Positions 39,501 through 55,600 of a DNA stretch of 64,000 nucleotides are shown one piece after another. The notes under the pieces were generated by a model. That model was not told where the DNA came from. It worked only from the letters and a program-made list of their open reading frames with translations, and made no database searches. The stretch is from Hibiscus mutabilis (taxonomy: Eukaryota > Streptophyta > Magnoliopsida > Malvales > Malvaceae). The position numbers and the translations under genes were made by a program. How positions within the stretch are numbered: position 1 is the stretch's first letter; each line of letters starts with the position of its first letter. The DNA lies in the NCBI GenBank assembly GCA_019671005.1, contig CM033752.1:10044001-10108000 (forward strand), in the 5' to 3' direction.

Positions 39501-42500
39501 ATTATATATCTTAACCTCAATTTTATAACTTTTTACTCAGTTAGAAATCCAACGGGTCCACTGTAAAGCCCATTTAGGCATGCACGTCTTAAACTCCAAT
39601 AAAATGGTCGAAAAATAAGATTAAATCAAATTTTATGACTTGAAATATTTATTTATGGGCTTTTGAAAATGATTATACAGCTTAACCTCCATTTTATAAC
39701 TTTTTACTTGGTTAAAATTCCCACGGGTCCATTGTAAAGCCCATTTAGACAAACACTCCTTAAATCCTAACAAAACGGCCGAAAAATAATATTAAATCAA
39801 ATTTTATAACTTAAAATATTTAGTTATGGGCTTTTGAAAATGATTATATAGCTTAACATCATTTTTTAGAAATTTTTACTCGGTTAAAATTCTAACGAGT
39901 CTACTATAAATCCCATTTAGACTTGCACAACTTAAACCCCAACAAAATGCCCAAAAATAAGATTAAATCATATTTTATGACTTAAGATATTTAGTTATGG
40001 GGTTTTGAACATGATTATATACCTTATCCTCAATTTCAAAATTTTTTACTCGCTTAAAATTCCAACGGGCCCACTATAAAGCCCATTTAGACATGCATGC
40101 CTTAAACCAAAGAAAACGGCCAAAAAATAAGATTAAATCCAATTTTATAAGTTAAATCATTTGATTATGAGATTTTTAATATGATTTTATAGCTTAACCT
40201 CAATTTCAAAACTTTTTACTCGGTTAAAATTCCAACGGGTCCACTATAAAGCCCATTTAGACATGCATTCCTTAAACCCAACAAAACGGCAACAAAATAA
40301 GATTAAATCAAATTTTATGTGTTAAAATATTTGATTACGGGCTTTTGAATATGATTCTTTAGCTTAAACTCAATTTCAAAACTTTTATTCGGTTAAAATT
40401 CCAATGGGTCCACTGTGAAGCCCATTTGGACATGCACGCCTTAAACTCAAAAAAATGGTTGAAAATTAAGATTAAATCAAAATTTGTGACTTAAAATATT
40501 TAGTTATGGGCTTTTGAACAAAATTATACAGCTTAACCTCAATTTTAGAACTTTTTACTCAGTTAAAATTCCAACGACTTCATTGTAATGGCCCAAAAGA
40601 AATGCAAGCCTTAAACCCCAGCAAAACGGCCAAAAATAATATTAAATCAAATTTTATGACTTCAAATATTTAGTTTGGGCTTTTGAACAAGGTTATACTG
40701 CTTAACATCAATTTTAGAACTTTTTACTCGGTTAAAATTCCAACGAGTCCACTATAAAGCCCATTTAGACACCACGCCTTAAACCCAATAAAAATGCCCA
40801 GAAATAAGATTAAATCACATTTTATGACTTAAAATATTTATTTATAGGCTTTTGAACATGATTATATAGCTTAACCTCAATTTTAGAAAATTTTACTCTG
40901 TTAAATTTCCAACGGGTCCACTATAAAGCCCATTTAGACATGCAAGCCTTAAACCCCCTAAAAAATGGCCGAAAATAAGATTAAATCAAATTTTACGACT
41001 TAAAATATTTAGTTATGGGCTTTTGAAATGATTATACAGCTTAACATCATTTTAGAAATTTTTACTCGGTTAAATTCTAATGAGTCCAATGTAAAGCCCA
41101 TTTAGACATGCACGCCTTAAACCCCAACAAACGCCCAAAAATAAGATTAACTCACATTTTATGACTTAAAAAATAGTTATGGCTTTTGATCATGATTATA
41201 TAGCTTAACCTCATCTTTAGAAATTTTTACTCTATTAAAATTCCAACTGGTCAACTGTAAAGCTCATTTAGAAATGCACATCTTAAACCCAACGGGTATA
41301 ATGTAAAGCCCTTTTAGACAAGCACGCCTTAAACCCCAACAAATGGCTGAAAAATAAGATTAAATCAAATTTTATGACTTAAAATATTTAGTTATGGGCT
41401 TTTGAACATGATTATATAGCTTAACCTCTTTTTCAAAAACTTTTACTCGGTTAAAATTTCAACGGGGCCACTATAGAGCCCATTTAGCCATGCATGCATT
41501 AAACCCAATAAAACGACCACAAAATAAGATTAAATCAAATTTTATGAGTTAAAATACTTGATTATAGGCTTTTGAAAATGATTATATAGCTTAACCTTAA
41601 TTTTATAACTTTTTACTCGGTTAGAATTCCAACGGGACCACTGTAAAGCCCATTTAGGCGTGCACGTCTTAAACTCCAACAATATGGTCGAAAAATAAGA
41701 TTAAATCAAATTTTATGACTTGAAATATTTAGTTATGGGCTTTTGAACATTATTATATAGCGTAACCTCCATTTTATAACATTTTACACGGTTAAAATTC
41801 CAACGGGTCCATTGTAAAGCCCATTTAGACAAGCACTCCTTAAATCCCAACAAAACGGCCGAAAAATAATATTAAATAAAATTTTATGACATAAAATATT
41901 TAGTTATGGGCTTTTGAAAATGATTATATAGCTTAAAATCATTTTTAGAAATTTTTACTCAGTTAAAATTCTAACGAGTCCATTATAAATCCCATTTAGA
42001 CTTGCACAGCTTAAACCCCAACAAAACGCCCAAAAATAACATTAAATCATATTTTATGACTTAAGATATTTAGTTATGGGGTTTTGAACATGACTATATT
42101 GCTTAACCACATTTTCAGAAATTTTTACTCGGTTAAAATTCTAAGGGGTCCACTGTAAAGCCAATTTAGACATGCACGCCTTAAACCCAACAAAACGGCC
42201 ACAAAATAAGTTTAAATCAAATTTTATGAGTTAAAATATTTTATTATGGGCTTTTTAATATGATTATATAGCTTAACCTCAATTTCAAAATTTTTTACTC
42301 GCTTAAAATTCCAATGGGTCCACTATAAAGCCCATTTAGACATGCATGCCTTAAACCAAACAAAATGGCCACAAAATAAGATTAAATCCAATTTTATGAG
42401 TTAAAACATTTGATTATATGATTTTTAATATGATTTTATAGCTTATCCTCAATTTCAAAACTTTTTACTCAGTTAAAATTCCAACGGGTCCACTATAAAG

Positions 42501-45500
42501 CCCATTTAGATATGCATGCCTTAAACCCAACAAAACGGTAACAAAATAAGATTAAATCAAATTTTATTGGTTAAAATATTTGATTATGGGATTTTGAATA
42601 TGATTCTATTACTTAAACCCAATTTCAAAACTTTTATTCGGTTAAAATTCCAATGGGTCCGCTGTGAAGCCCATTTAGACATGCACGCCTTAAACTCAAC
42701 AAAATGGTCGAAAATTAAGATTAAATCAAAATTTGTGACTTAAAATATTTAGTTATGGGCTTTTGAACAAAATTATACAGCTTAACCTTAATTTTAGAAC
42801 TTTTTACTCTATTAAAATTCCAACGAGTCCATTGTAAAACCCATTTAGAAATGCACTGCTTAAACCCCAAAAAACGGCCAAAAAATAATATTAAATCAAA
42901 TTTTATGACTTAAAATATTTGTTTATGGGCTTTTGAACAAGTTTATACTGCTTAACATCAAATTTAGAACTTTTTACTCTGTTAAAATTCCAACGAGTCC
43001 ACTATAAAGCCAGTTTAGACTTGCACGCCTTAAACCCAATCAAAACGCCGAAAAATAAGATTAAATCAAATTTTATGACTTAAAATATTTAGTTATGGGC
43101 TTTTGAAAATGATTATACAACTTAACATCATTTTTAGAAATTTCTACTCGGTTAAAATTCTAATGAGTCCAATGTAAAGCCCATTTAGACATGCACGCCT
43201 TAAACCCCAACAAAATGCCCAAAAATGAGATTAACTCACATTTTATGACTTAAAATAATTAGTTATGGGCTTTTAAACATGATTATATAGCTTAACCTCA
43301 TCTTTAGAAATTTTTACTCTGTTAAAATTCCAACTAGTCAACGGTAAAGCTCATTTAGACATGCACGACTTAAACCCAACAAAATGGCCAAAAAATAAGA
43401 TTAAATCAAATTTTATGAGTTAAAATATTTCATTATGGGCTTGGGAATAAGACTATATAGCTTAACCTCAATTTCAAAACTTTTTACTCGGTTAAAATTC
43501 CAACGGGAATAATGTAAAGCCATTTTAGACAAGCACGCCTTAAACCCCAACAAAGCGGCCGAAAAATAAGATTAAATCAAATTTTATGACTTAATGTATT
43601 TAGTTATGGGCTTTTGAACATGATTATATAGCTTAACCTCTTTTTCAAAAAATTTTACTCAGTTAAAATTTCAACTGGTCAATTCTAAAGCCCATTTAGA
43701 CATGTACACCTTAAACCAAAGAAAATGGCCACAAAATAAGATTAAATCAAATTTTAAGAGTTAAAATATTGGATTATGGGATTTGAAATATGATTATACA
43801 ACTTAATCTTAATTTCAAAACTTTTTACTCTGTTAAAATTCCAACGGGTCAATTGTAAAGCCCATTTAGACATGCTCGCCTTAAACCTCAACAAAACGGC
43901 CGAAAAATAATATTAAATCAAATTTTATGACTTGAAATATTTAGTTATGGGCTTTGGAACAAGATTATACAGCTTAACCTCAACTTTAAAACCATTTACT
44001 CGTTTAAAATTCCAACGAGTCCACTGTAAAGCACATTAAGACATGCACACCTTAAACCCCAACAAAATGCCAAAAATAAGATTAAATCATATATTATGAC
44101 TTAAGATATTTAGTTAGGGGCTTTTGAACATGATTACATAGCTTAACCTCATTGTCAATTTTTTTTACTGGGTTAAAATTTCAACGGGGCCACTATAAAT
44201 CCCATTTAGACCAGCACGCATTAAACCCAATAAAACGACCACAAAGTAAGATTAAATCAAATTTTGTAAGGTAAAATAATTGATTATGGGCTTTTGAAAA
44301 TGATTACCATAATTTTATAACTTTTTACTCGGTTAGAATTCCAACGGGACCACTGTAAAGCCAATTTAGCCATGCAAGTTGTAAACCCCAACAACGCGGC
44401 CGAAAAATAAGATTAAATCAAATTTTATGTCTTAAAATATTTATTTATGGGCTTTTGAAAATGATTATATATCTTAACATCGTTTTTAGAAATTTCTACT
44501 CGGTTAAAATTCCAACGAGTCAACTGTAAAGCCAATTTAGACATGCACACCTTAAATCACAAACAAAATTCCCAAAAATAAGATTACATCATATTTTATG
44601 ACTTAAGATATTTAGTTATGGGCTTTTGAACATGATTATATAGCTTAACCTCATTTTCATAAATTTTGCTCGGTTAAAATTCTAACGGATCCACTATAAA
44701 GCCCATTTAGACATGCACGTCTTAAACCCAACAAAACGACCACAAAATAAGATTAAATCAAATTTTATGAGTTAAAATATTTGATTATGAGCTTTGGAAT
44801 ATTATTATATATCTTAACCTCAAATTCAAAACTTTTTACTCGGTTAAAATTCCAACGGGTCCACTGTAAAGCCCATTTAGACATGCACGCCTTAAACCTC
44901 AACAAAACGGCCAAAAAATAAGATTGAATCAAATTTTATGACTTAAAATATTTAGTTATGGGATTTTGAACAAGATTATATAGCTTAATTCCAATTTTAG
45001 AACTTTTTACTCGGTTAAAATTCCAACGAGTCCACTGTAAAGCCCATTTAGACATACACGCCTTAAACCCAAAAAAACACCCAAAAATAAGATTAAATCA
45101 TATTTTATGACTTAAGATATTTAGTTATGGACTTTTGAACTTGATTAAAATTCCAACGGGTCCACTATAAAGCCCATTTAGACATGCATGCCTTAAACCC
45201 AACAAAAGGGCCACAAAATAAGATTAAATCAAATTTTATGAGTTAAAATATTTTGTTATGGGCTATTTAACATGATTATATAGCTTAACATCAATTTCAA
45301 AACTTTTTACTAGGTTGAAATTCCAACGGGTCCACAATAAAGCCCATTTAGACATGCACGCCTTAAACCCAACAAAATGGCCAAAAATTAAGATTAAATC
45401 AAAATTTTTGACTTAAAATATTTAGTTATGGATTTTTGAATGTGATTATATAGTTTAACCTTAATTTTAAAACTTTTTACTCGGTTAAAATTCCAACGAG

Positions 45501-48500
45501 TCCACTATAAAGCCCATTTAGACATGCACGCCTTAAACCCCATCAAAACTCCCAAAAATAAGATTAAATCACATTTTATGACTTAAAATATTTAGTTATT
45601 GGCTTTTGAACCTGATTATATAGCTTAACCTCAATTTCAAAAGTATTACTCTGTTAAAATTCCAACGGATTCACTATAAAGTCACTTAGACATGCACGCC
45701 TTAAACGCCCAAAAATGGCAAAAAAAAGATTAAATCACAGTTTATGACTTAAAATATTTAGTTATGGGATTTTGAACATGACTATATTTCTTAACCTCAT
45801 TTTCAGAAATTTTTACAAGGTTAAAATTCTAACGGGTCTAATTAAACATACACGCCTTAAACCCAGCAAAACGACCACAAAAAAGTTTAAATCAAATTTT
45901 ATGACTTAAAATATTTGATTATGGGCTACAGAATATAATTATACAGCTTAACAACATTTTCAAAAAAAATTACTCGGTTAAAATTCCAACGGGTCCACTA
46001 TAAGCCCATTTAGACATGCACACCATTAAACCCAACAAAACAACAACTAAATAAGATTAAATCAATTTTTTTAAGTTAAAATATTTGATTATGGGATTTT
46101 GAATATGATTATATAGCTTAACCTCAATTTCAAAACTTTTTACTCGGTTAAAATTCCAACGGGTCCACTATGAAGCCCATTTAGACGTACACACCTTAAA
46201 CCCCAACAAAAAATCCCAAAAATAAGATTAAATTATATTTTATGTCTTAATATATTTAGTTATGGGATCTTGAACATGATTATATAGCTTAACCTCATTG
46301 TTAAAATTTTTTACTCGGTTAAAATTTCAACGGGGCCACTATAGAGCCCATTTAGATATGCACGCATTAAAGCCAATAAACGAACACAAAATAAGATTAA
46401 ATCAAATTTTATGAGTTAAAATATTTGATTATAGGCTTTTGAAAATGATTATACAGCTTAACATCAGTTTTATAACTTTTTACTCGGTTAGAATTCCAAT
46501 GGGACCACTGTAAAGCCCATTTAGGCATGCACTTCTTAAACCCAAACAAAACTGCCGAAAAATAAGATTAAATCAAATTTTATTACTTAAAATATTTATT
46601 TATGGGCTTTTGAAAATATTTTTTATAGCTTAACATCATTTTTAGAATTTTTTACTCAGTTAAAATTCCAACAAGTCCACTGTAAAGCCTATTTCGACAT
46701 GCACACCTTAAACCACAACAAAATGCCCAAAAAATAAGATTAAATCATATTTTATGACTTAAGATATTTATTTATGGGCTTTTGAACATGATTATATAGC
46801 TTAACCTCATTTTCATAAATTTTTGCTCGGTTAAAATTCCAACGGGTCCACTGTAAAGCCCATTTAGACATGCACGTCTTAAACCCAACAAAACGACCAC
46901 GAAATAAGATTAAATTAGATTTTATGATTTAAAATATTTGATTATGGGATTTGGAATATTATTATATATCTTGACCTCAATTTTAAAACTTTTTACTCGG
47001 TTAAAATTCCAAACGGTCCACTATAAAGGCCATTTAGACATGCACGCCTTAAACCTCAACAAAACGACCGAAAAATAAGAATAAATCAAATTTTAGGACT
47101 TAAAACATTTATTTATTAGCTTTTGTACAAGATTATACAGCTTAATCCCAATTTTAGAACTTTTTACTTGTTCAAATTCCAACGGGTCCACTGTAAAGCC
47201 CATTTAGACATGCACGCCTGAAACCCCAACAAAACGACCTAAAATTAGATTAAATCATATTTTTATGACTGAAGATATTTAGTTATGGGATTTTGAACAT
47301 GATTACATAGCTAAAATCATTTTCAAAACTTTTTACTCGGTTTAAATTCCAAGGGGTCCACTGTGAAGCCCATTTAGACATGCACGCCTTAAACCCAATA
47401 AAACGACCACAAAATAAGATTAAATCATATTTAATGACTTAAAATATTTAGTTATGGGGTTTTGAACAAGATTATACTTCTTAACCTTAATTTAAGAACT
47501 TTTTACTCCATTTAGACATGCACACCTTAAACCCAACAAAATTACCACAAAATAAGATTAAATCAAATTTTATAAGTTAAAATATTGGATTATGGGATTT
47601 GGGATATGATTATACAGCTTAACCTTAATTTCAAAACTTTTTACTCGGTTAAAATTCCAACGGGTCCACTATAAAGCCCATTAAGACATACACACCTTGA
47701 ACCCCAAAAAAAGCCCAAAAATAAGATTAAATTATATTTTATGTCTTAAGATATTTATTTATGGGCTTTTTAACATGATTATATAGCTTAACCTCATTGT
47801 CAAAATTTTTTACTCGGTTAAAATTTCAACAGGGCCACTATATAGCCCATTTAGACATGCATGCATTAAACCCAATAAAACGACCACAAAATAAGATTAA
47901 ATCAAATTTTATGAGTTAAAATATTTGATTATAGGCTTTTGAAAGTGATTATATAGCTTAACCTCAATTTTATAACTTTTTACTCGGTTAGAATTCCAAC
48001 GGGTTCACTGTAAAGCCTATTTAGGCATGCACGTCTTAAACTCAAACAAAATTGTCGAAAAATAAGATTAAATCAAATTTTATGACTTGAAATATTTAGT
48101 TATGGGTGTTTGAACATGATTATACAGCTTAACCTCCATTTTATAACTTTTTACTCGGTTAAAATTCCAACTAGTACATTGTAATGCCCATTTAGACAAG
48201 CACTCCTTAAACCCCATCAAAACGGCCAAAAAATAATATTAAATCAAATTTTATGACTTAAAATATTTAGCTATGGGCTTTTGAAAATGATTATATATCT
48301 TAACATCATTTTTTAAAAATTTTTACTTGGTTAAAATTCTAACGAGTCTACTATAAATCCCATTTAGACTTGCACACCTTAAACCCCAAAAAAACGCCCA
48401 AAAATAAGATTAAATCAAATTTTATGACTTAAGATATTTAGTTATGGGGTTTTGAACATGATTATATAGCTTAAACCCAATTTCAAAATTTTTTTACTCG

Positions 48501-51500
48501 CTTAAAAAATTCCAACGGGTCCACTATAAAGCCCAATTAGACATGCATGCCTTAAACCAAACAAAACGGCAACAAAATATGATTAAATCCAATTTTATAA
48601 GTTAAAACATTTGATTATGATATTTTTAATATGATTTTATAGCTTAACCTCAATTTCAAAACTTTTTACTCGGTTAAAATTCCAACGAGTCCACTACAAA
48701 GCCCATTTAGACATGCATGCTTTAAGCCCAACAAAACGACAATAAAATAAGATTAAATCAAATTTTATGTGTTAAAATATTTGATTAGGGGCTTTTTAAT
48801 ATGATTCTATAGCTTAAACTCAATTTCAAAACTTTTATTTGGTTAAAATTCCAATGGCTCCACTGTGAAGCCCATTTGGACATGCACGCCTTGAACTCAA
48901 CAAAATGGCCGAAAATTAAGATTAAATCAAAATTGGTGACTTAAAATATTTAGTTATGGGCTTTTGAAAAAATGTATACAGCTTAACCTCAATGTTAGAA
49001 CTTTTTACTCTGTTGAAATTCCAACGAGTCCATTGTAAAGCCCATTTAGAAATGCAGGCCTTAAACCCCAACAAAACGGCCAAAAAATAATATTAAGTCA
49101 GATTTTATGACATAAAATATTTAGTTATGGGCTTTTGAACAAGGTTATACTGCTTAACATCAATTTTAGAAATTTTTACTCGGTTAAAATTCTAATGAGT
49201 CCAATGTACAGGCCATTTAGACATACGCGCCTTAAACCCAACAAAACAACATCTAAATAAGATTAAATCAATTTTTTTAAGTTAAAATATTTGATTACGG
49301 GTCCACTATAAGCCCATTTAGACATGCACGCCTTAAACCCAACAAAACAACATCTAAATGAGATTAAATCAATTTTTTTAAGTTAAAATATTTGATTATG
49401 AGATTTTGAATATGATTATATTGCTTAACCTCAATTTCAAAACTTTTTACTCGGTTAAAATTCCAACAGGTCCACTATGAAGCCCATTTAGACGTACACA
49501 CCTTAAACCCCAACAAAACGCCCAAAAATAAGATTAAATTATATTTTATTTCTTAATATATTTATTCATGGGATTTTGAACATGATTATATAGCTTAACC
49601 TCATTGTTAAAATTTTTTACTCGGTTAAAATTTCAACGGGGCCACTATAGAGCCCATTTAGACATGCACGCATTAAAGCCAATAAACGAACACAAAATAA
49701 GATTAAATCAAATTTTATGAGTTAAAATATTTGATTATAGGCTTTTGAAAATGATTATACAGCTTAACATCAATTTTATAACTTTTTACTCGGTTAGAAT
49801 TCCAATGGAACCACTGTAAAGCCCATTTAGGCATGCACATCTTAAACCCAAACAAAACTGCCGAAAAATAAGATTAAATCAAATTTTATTACTTAAAATA
49901 TTTGTTTATGGGCTTTTGAAAATGATTATATAGCTTAACATCATTTTTAGAAATTTTTACTCGGTTAAAATTCCAAAGAGTCCACTGTAAAGCCTATTTA
50001 GACATGCACACCTTAAACCACAACAAAATGCCCAAAAAATAAGATTAAATCATATTTTATGACTTAAGATATTTAGTTATGGGCTTTTGAACATGATTAT
50101 ATAGCTTAACCTCATTTTCATAAATTTTTGCTCGGTTAAAATTCCAACGGGTCCACTATAAAGCACATTTAGACATGCACGTCTTAAAGCCAACAAAACG
50201 ACCACGAAATAAGATTAAATAAAATTTTATGAGTTAAAATATTTTATTATGGGGTTTGGAATATATTATATATCTTAAACTCAATTTTAAAAACTTTTTA
50301 CTTGGGTTAAAATTCCAACGGGTCCACTTTATAAAGCCCATTTAGACATGCACGCCTTAAACCTCAACAAAACGGCCAAAAAATAAGATTAAATCAAATT
50401 TTATGACTTAAAATATTTAGTTATGGGATTTTGAACAAGATTATACAGCTTAATTCCAATTTTTAGAAACTTTTTACTCGGTTAAAATTTACGAGTCCAC
50501 TATAAAGCCCATTTTCACATGCACGTCTTAAACCCCAACAAAATTACTAAAAATAAGATTAAATCATATTTTATGACTTAATATTTTTAGTTATTGACTT
50601 TTGAACTTGATAATATAGCGTAACCTCATTTTTAGAAGTTAAAATTACAACGTGTCCATTGTTAAGCCATTTAGACATGCACGCCATTTAAACTTAAACC
50701 CAATAAAAACCACAAAATAAGATTAAATCAAATTTTATGAGTTAAAATATTTGTTTATAGCCTTTTGAATATGATTATATAGCTTAATCTCAATTTCAAA
50801 AATTTTTTTACTCGGTTAAAATTCCAACAAGTCCATTTTAAATCCCATCTAGATATGCTTTAAACCCAACAAAACACCCAAAAATAAGATTAAATCATAT
50901 TTTATGACTTAAAATATTTAGTTATGGGCTTTTGAACATGATTATATAGCTTAACCTCATCTTTAGAAATTTTTTACTCTGTTAAAATGCCAACGGGTCC
51001 AATCAGTAAAGCTCAATTAGACATGCATGCCTTAAACCAAACAAAACGGCCAAAAATAAGATTAAATCAAATTTTATAAGTTAAAATATTTGATTATGAT
51101 ATTTTTAATATGATTTTATAGCTTAACCTCATTTTCAAAAATTTTTACTTTGTTAAAATTCCAACGGGTCCACTATAAAGCCCATTTAGACATGCATGCC
51201 TTAAACCCCAAAACAACAACAAAATAAGATTAAATCAAATTTTTTGTGTTAAAATATTTGATTATGGGCTTTTTAATATGATTTATAGCTTAAACTCAAT
51301 TTCAAAACTTTTATTGGTTAAAATTCAATGGCTCTATTTTAAAGCCCATTTGGACATGCACACCTTAAACTCAACAAAATGGCCAAAAATAAGATTAAAT
51401 CAAAATTTGTAACTTAAAATATTTAGTTATGGCTTTTTGAAAAAAATTATATAGGTTAACCTCAATTTTAGAACTTTTTACTCTGTTAAAATTCCAACGA

Positions 51501-52671
51501 GTCCATTATAAAGCCCATTTAGAAATGCACACCTTCAAAACCCAATAAAAATGGCCAAAAAATAATATTAAATCAGATTTTATGACTTAAAACATTTAGT
51601 TATGGGCTTTTGAACATTATTATATATCTTAATATCAATTTTAGAACTTTTTACTTGGTTAAAATTCCAACGAGTCCACTATAAAGCCCATTTAGACATG
51701 CGCGCCTTAAACCCAATCAAAACGCCCAAAAATAAGATTAAATCACATTTTATGACTTAAAATATTTATTTATAGGCTTTTGAACATGATTATATAGCTT
51801 AACCTCAATTTCAGAAATTTTTACTCTGTTAAAATTTTAACGGGTCCACTATAAAGCCCATTTAGACATGCAAGCCTTAAACCCCCCAAAAAATGGCCGA
51901 AAAATAAGACTAAATCAAATTTTATGACTTAAAATATTTAGTTATGGGCTTTTGAAAGTGATTATACAGCTTAACATCATTTTTAGAAATTTTACTCGGT
52001 TAAAATTCTAATGAGTCCAATGTAAAACCCATTTAGACATGCACGCCTTAAACCCCAACAAAACGCCCAAAAATAAGATTAACTCACATTTTATGACTTA
52101 AAATAATTATTTATGGGCTTTTGAACATGATTATATAGCCTAACCTCATCTTTAGAAATGTTTACACTGTTAAAATTCCAACTGGTCAACTGGAAAGCTC
52201 ATTTAGACATGCTCGTCTTAAACCCAACAAAATGGTCAAAAAATAAGATTAAATCAAATTTTATAAGTTAAAATATTTGATTGTAGGATTTGGAATAAGA
52301 TTATATAGCTTAACCTCAATTTCAAAACTTTTTACTCGGTTAAAATTCCAACGGGTATAATGTAAAGCCCTTTTAGACAAGCACACCTTAAACCCCAACA
52401 AAATGGCTGAAAAAAAGTTTAAATCAAATTTTATGACTTAAAATATTTAGTTATGGGCTTTTGAACTTGATTATATAGCTTAACCTCTTTATCAAAAAAT
52501 TTTACTCAGTTAAAATTTCAACTGATCAATTGTAAAGCCCATTTAGACATGCACACCTTAAACCAAGGAAAACGGCCACAAAATAAGATTAAATCAGATT
52601 TTAAGAGTTAAAATATTGGATTATGGGATTTGAAATATGATTATACAGCTTAACCTTAATTTTAAAACATT
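39501..52671 (-). repeat. Satellite array C, mosaic domain
   Basis: About 77 minus-sense monomers with no single clear period. Segments resemble other parts of the array: about 43.0-45.5 kb matches 55.1-57.6 and 60.1-62.6 kb, and 46.1-46.9 kb matches 49.4-50.2 kb with a shift of about 3.3 kb. Deletion junctions that shorten monomers are visible near 41293 (CCCAACGGGTATAATG), 44305, 45137 and 47509. A 101-bp step occurs at 49231-49332. The stretch 50240-51640 has many small indels. Confidence 0.8.
49231..49432 (-). repeat. Short 101-bp tandem step within satellite
   Basis: CTTAAACCCAACAAAACAAC begins at 49231 and again at 49332, 101 bp apart, with about 70 bp of a normal monomer missing. The same truncated joint (TTGATTACGGGTCCACTATA) occurs at about 63166, so this rearrangement was later copied elsewhere. 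Confidence 0.85.
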
Positions 52672-55600
52672 TTACTGGGTTAAAATTCCAACGGGTCCAC
52701 TATAAAGCCCATTTAGACATGCACACCTTAAAACCCCCAAAAAAGCCCGAAAATAAGATTAAATCACATTTTATGACTTAAAATCTTTAGTTATGAGATT
52801 TTGAACATGATTATATATCTTAAACTCATTTTCAGAAATTTATACACGATTAAAATTCCAATGGGTCCACTGTAAAGCCCATTTAAACATACACGCCTTA
52901 AACCCAGCAAAACGGCAAGAAAGTATGATTAAATCAAATTTTATGAGTTAAAATATTAGATTATGGGCTATGGAATATAATTATATAGCTTAACAGCATT
53001 TTCAAAAAAATTTACTCGGTTAAAATTCCAACGAGCCCACTATAAGCCCTTTTAGACATGCATGCCTTAAACCAAATAAAACAGCCACAAAAGAAAATTA
53101 AATCAAAATTTATGAGTTAAAATATTTGATTATGAGCTTTTTAATATGATTATATAGCTTAACTTCAATTTCAAAACTTTTTTACTCGGTTAAAATTCCA
53201 ACAGATCCACTGTGAAGCCCATTTAGACATGCACGCCTTAAACCCAACAAAACGGCCACAAAATAAGATTAAATCAAATTTTATGAGTTAAAATATTTGA
53301 TTATGGGGTTTTTAATATGATTGTATAGCTGAACCTCAAATTCAAAACATTTTACTCGTTTAAAATTCCAAAGGGTCCACTGTAAAGCCCATTTAGTCAT
53401 GCACGCCTTCAACCCCAACAAAACATACTAAAAATAAGATTAAATCAAATTTTATGACTTAAAATATTTATTTATGGGCTTTTGAAAATGATTATATAGC
53501 TTAACATCATTTTTAGAAATTTTTACTAGGTTAAAATTCCTACGAGTCCACTGTAAAGCCCATTTAGACATGCACGCCTTAAACCACAACAAAATGCCCA
53601 AAAATAAGATTAAATCATATTTTAAAACTTAATAGATTTAGATATGGGCTTTTGAACATGATTATATTGCTTAACCTCATTTTCATAATTTTTTTCTTGG
53701 TTAAAATTCCAACGTGTCCACTATAAAGCTCATTTAGGCATGCACGTCTTAAGCTCAACAAAACGACCACAAAATAAGATTAAATCAAATTTTATGATTT
53801 AAATTACTTGATTATGGGATTTGGAATATTATTATATATCTTGACCTCAATTGTAAAACTTTTTACTCGGTTAAAATTCCAACTGGTCCAATGTAAAGGC
53901 CATTTAGACATGCACGCCTTAAACCTCAACAAAACGACCGAAAAATAAGAATAAATCAAATTTTAGGACTTAAAATATTTATTTATTGGCTTTTGTACAA
54001 GATTATACAGCTTAATCCCAATTTTAGAACTTTTTACTCTGTTAAAATTCCAACGAGTCCACTGTAAAGCCCATTTAGACATGCACGCCTTAAACCCCAA
54101 CAAAACGCCCAAAAATTAGATTAAATCATATTTTTATGACTGAAGATATTTAGTTATGGGATTTTGAACATGATTATATAGCTTAACCTCATTTTCAAAA
54201 CTTTTTACTTGGTTTAAATTCCAACGGGTCCACTATTAATCCCATTTAGACATGCACGCCTTAAACCCAATAAAACGACCACAAAATAAGATTAAATCAT
54301 ATTTAATGACTTAAAATATTTAGTTATGGGGTTTTGAACAAGATTATACTTCTTAACCTTAATTTAAGAAATTTTAACTCGGCTAAAATTCTAGCGAGTC
54401 CACTATAAAGCCTATTTAGACATGCACGCTTTAAACCGCAACAAAATGCCCAAAATTAAGATTAAATCTCATTTTATGACTTAAAATATTTATTTATGGT
54501 CTTTTGAATATGATTATATAGCTTAACCTCATTTTCAAAAAATTTTACTCAGTTGAAATTTCAACTGGTCAATTATAAAGTCCATTTAGACATGCACAAC
54601 TTAAACCCAACAAAATGGCCACAAAATAAGATTAAATCAAATTTTATGAGTTAAAATATTGGATTATGGGATTTGGAATATGATTATACAACCTAACCTT
54701 AATTTCAAAATTTTTTACTCGGTTAAAATTCCAACGGGTCCACTGTAAAGCCCATTAAGACATACACACCTTGAACCCCAAAAAATGCCCAAAAATAAGA
54801 TTAAATTATATTTTATGTCTTAAGATATTTAGTTACGGGCTTTTTAACATGGTTATATAGCTTAAACTCATTGTCAAAATTTTTTACTCGGTTAAAATTT
54901 CAACAGGGCCACTATAGAGCCCATTTAGACATGCATGAATTAAACCCAATAAAACGACCACAAAATAAGATTAAATCAAATTTTATGAGTTAAAATATTT
55001 GATTAAAGGCTTTTGAAAGTGATTATATAGCCCATTTAGGCATGCACGTCTTAAACTCCAATCAAATGGTCGAAAAATAAGATTAAATCAAATTTTATGA
55101 CTTGAAATTTTTATACTGCTTAACATCAAATTTAGAACTTTTTACTCGGTTAAAATTCCAACGAGTTCACTATAAAGCCCGTTTAGACTTGCACGCCTTA
55201 AACCCAATCAAAACGCCGAAAAATAAGATTAAATCAAATTTTATGACTTAAAATATTTAGTTATGGGCTTTTGAAAATGATTATACAGCTTAACATCATT
55301 TTTAGAAATTTTTACTCCGTTAAAATTCTAATGAGTCCAATGTAAAGCCCATTTAGATATGCACGCCTTAAACCCCAACAAAATGCCCAAAAATAAGATT
55401 AACTCACATTTTATGACTTAAAATAATTAGTTATGGGCTTTTAAACATGATTATATAGTTTAACCTCATCTTTAGAAATTTTTACTCTGTTAAAATTCCA
55501 AATGGTCAACGGTAAAGCTCATTTAGACATGCACGTCTTAAACCCAACAAAATGGCCAAAAAATAAGATTAAATCAAATTTTATGAGTTAAAATATTTGA

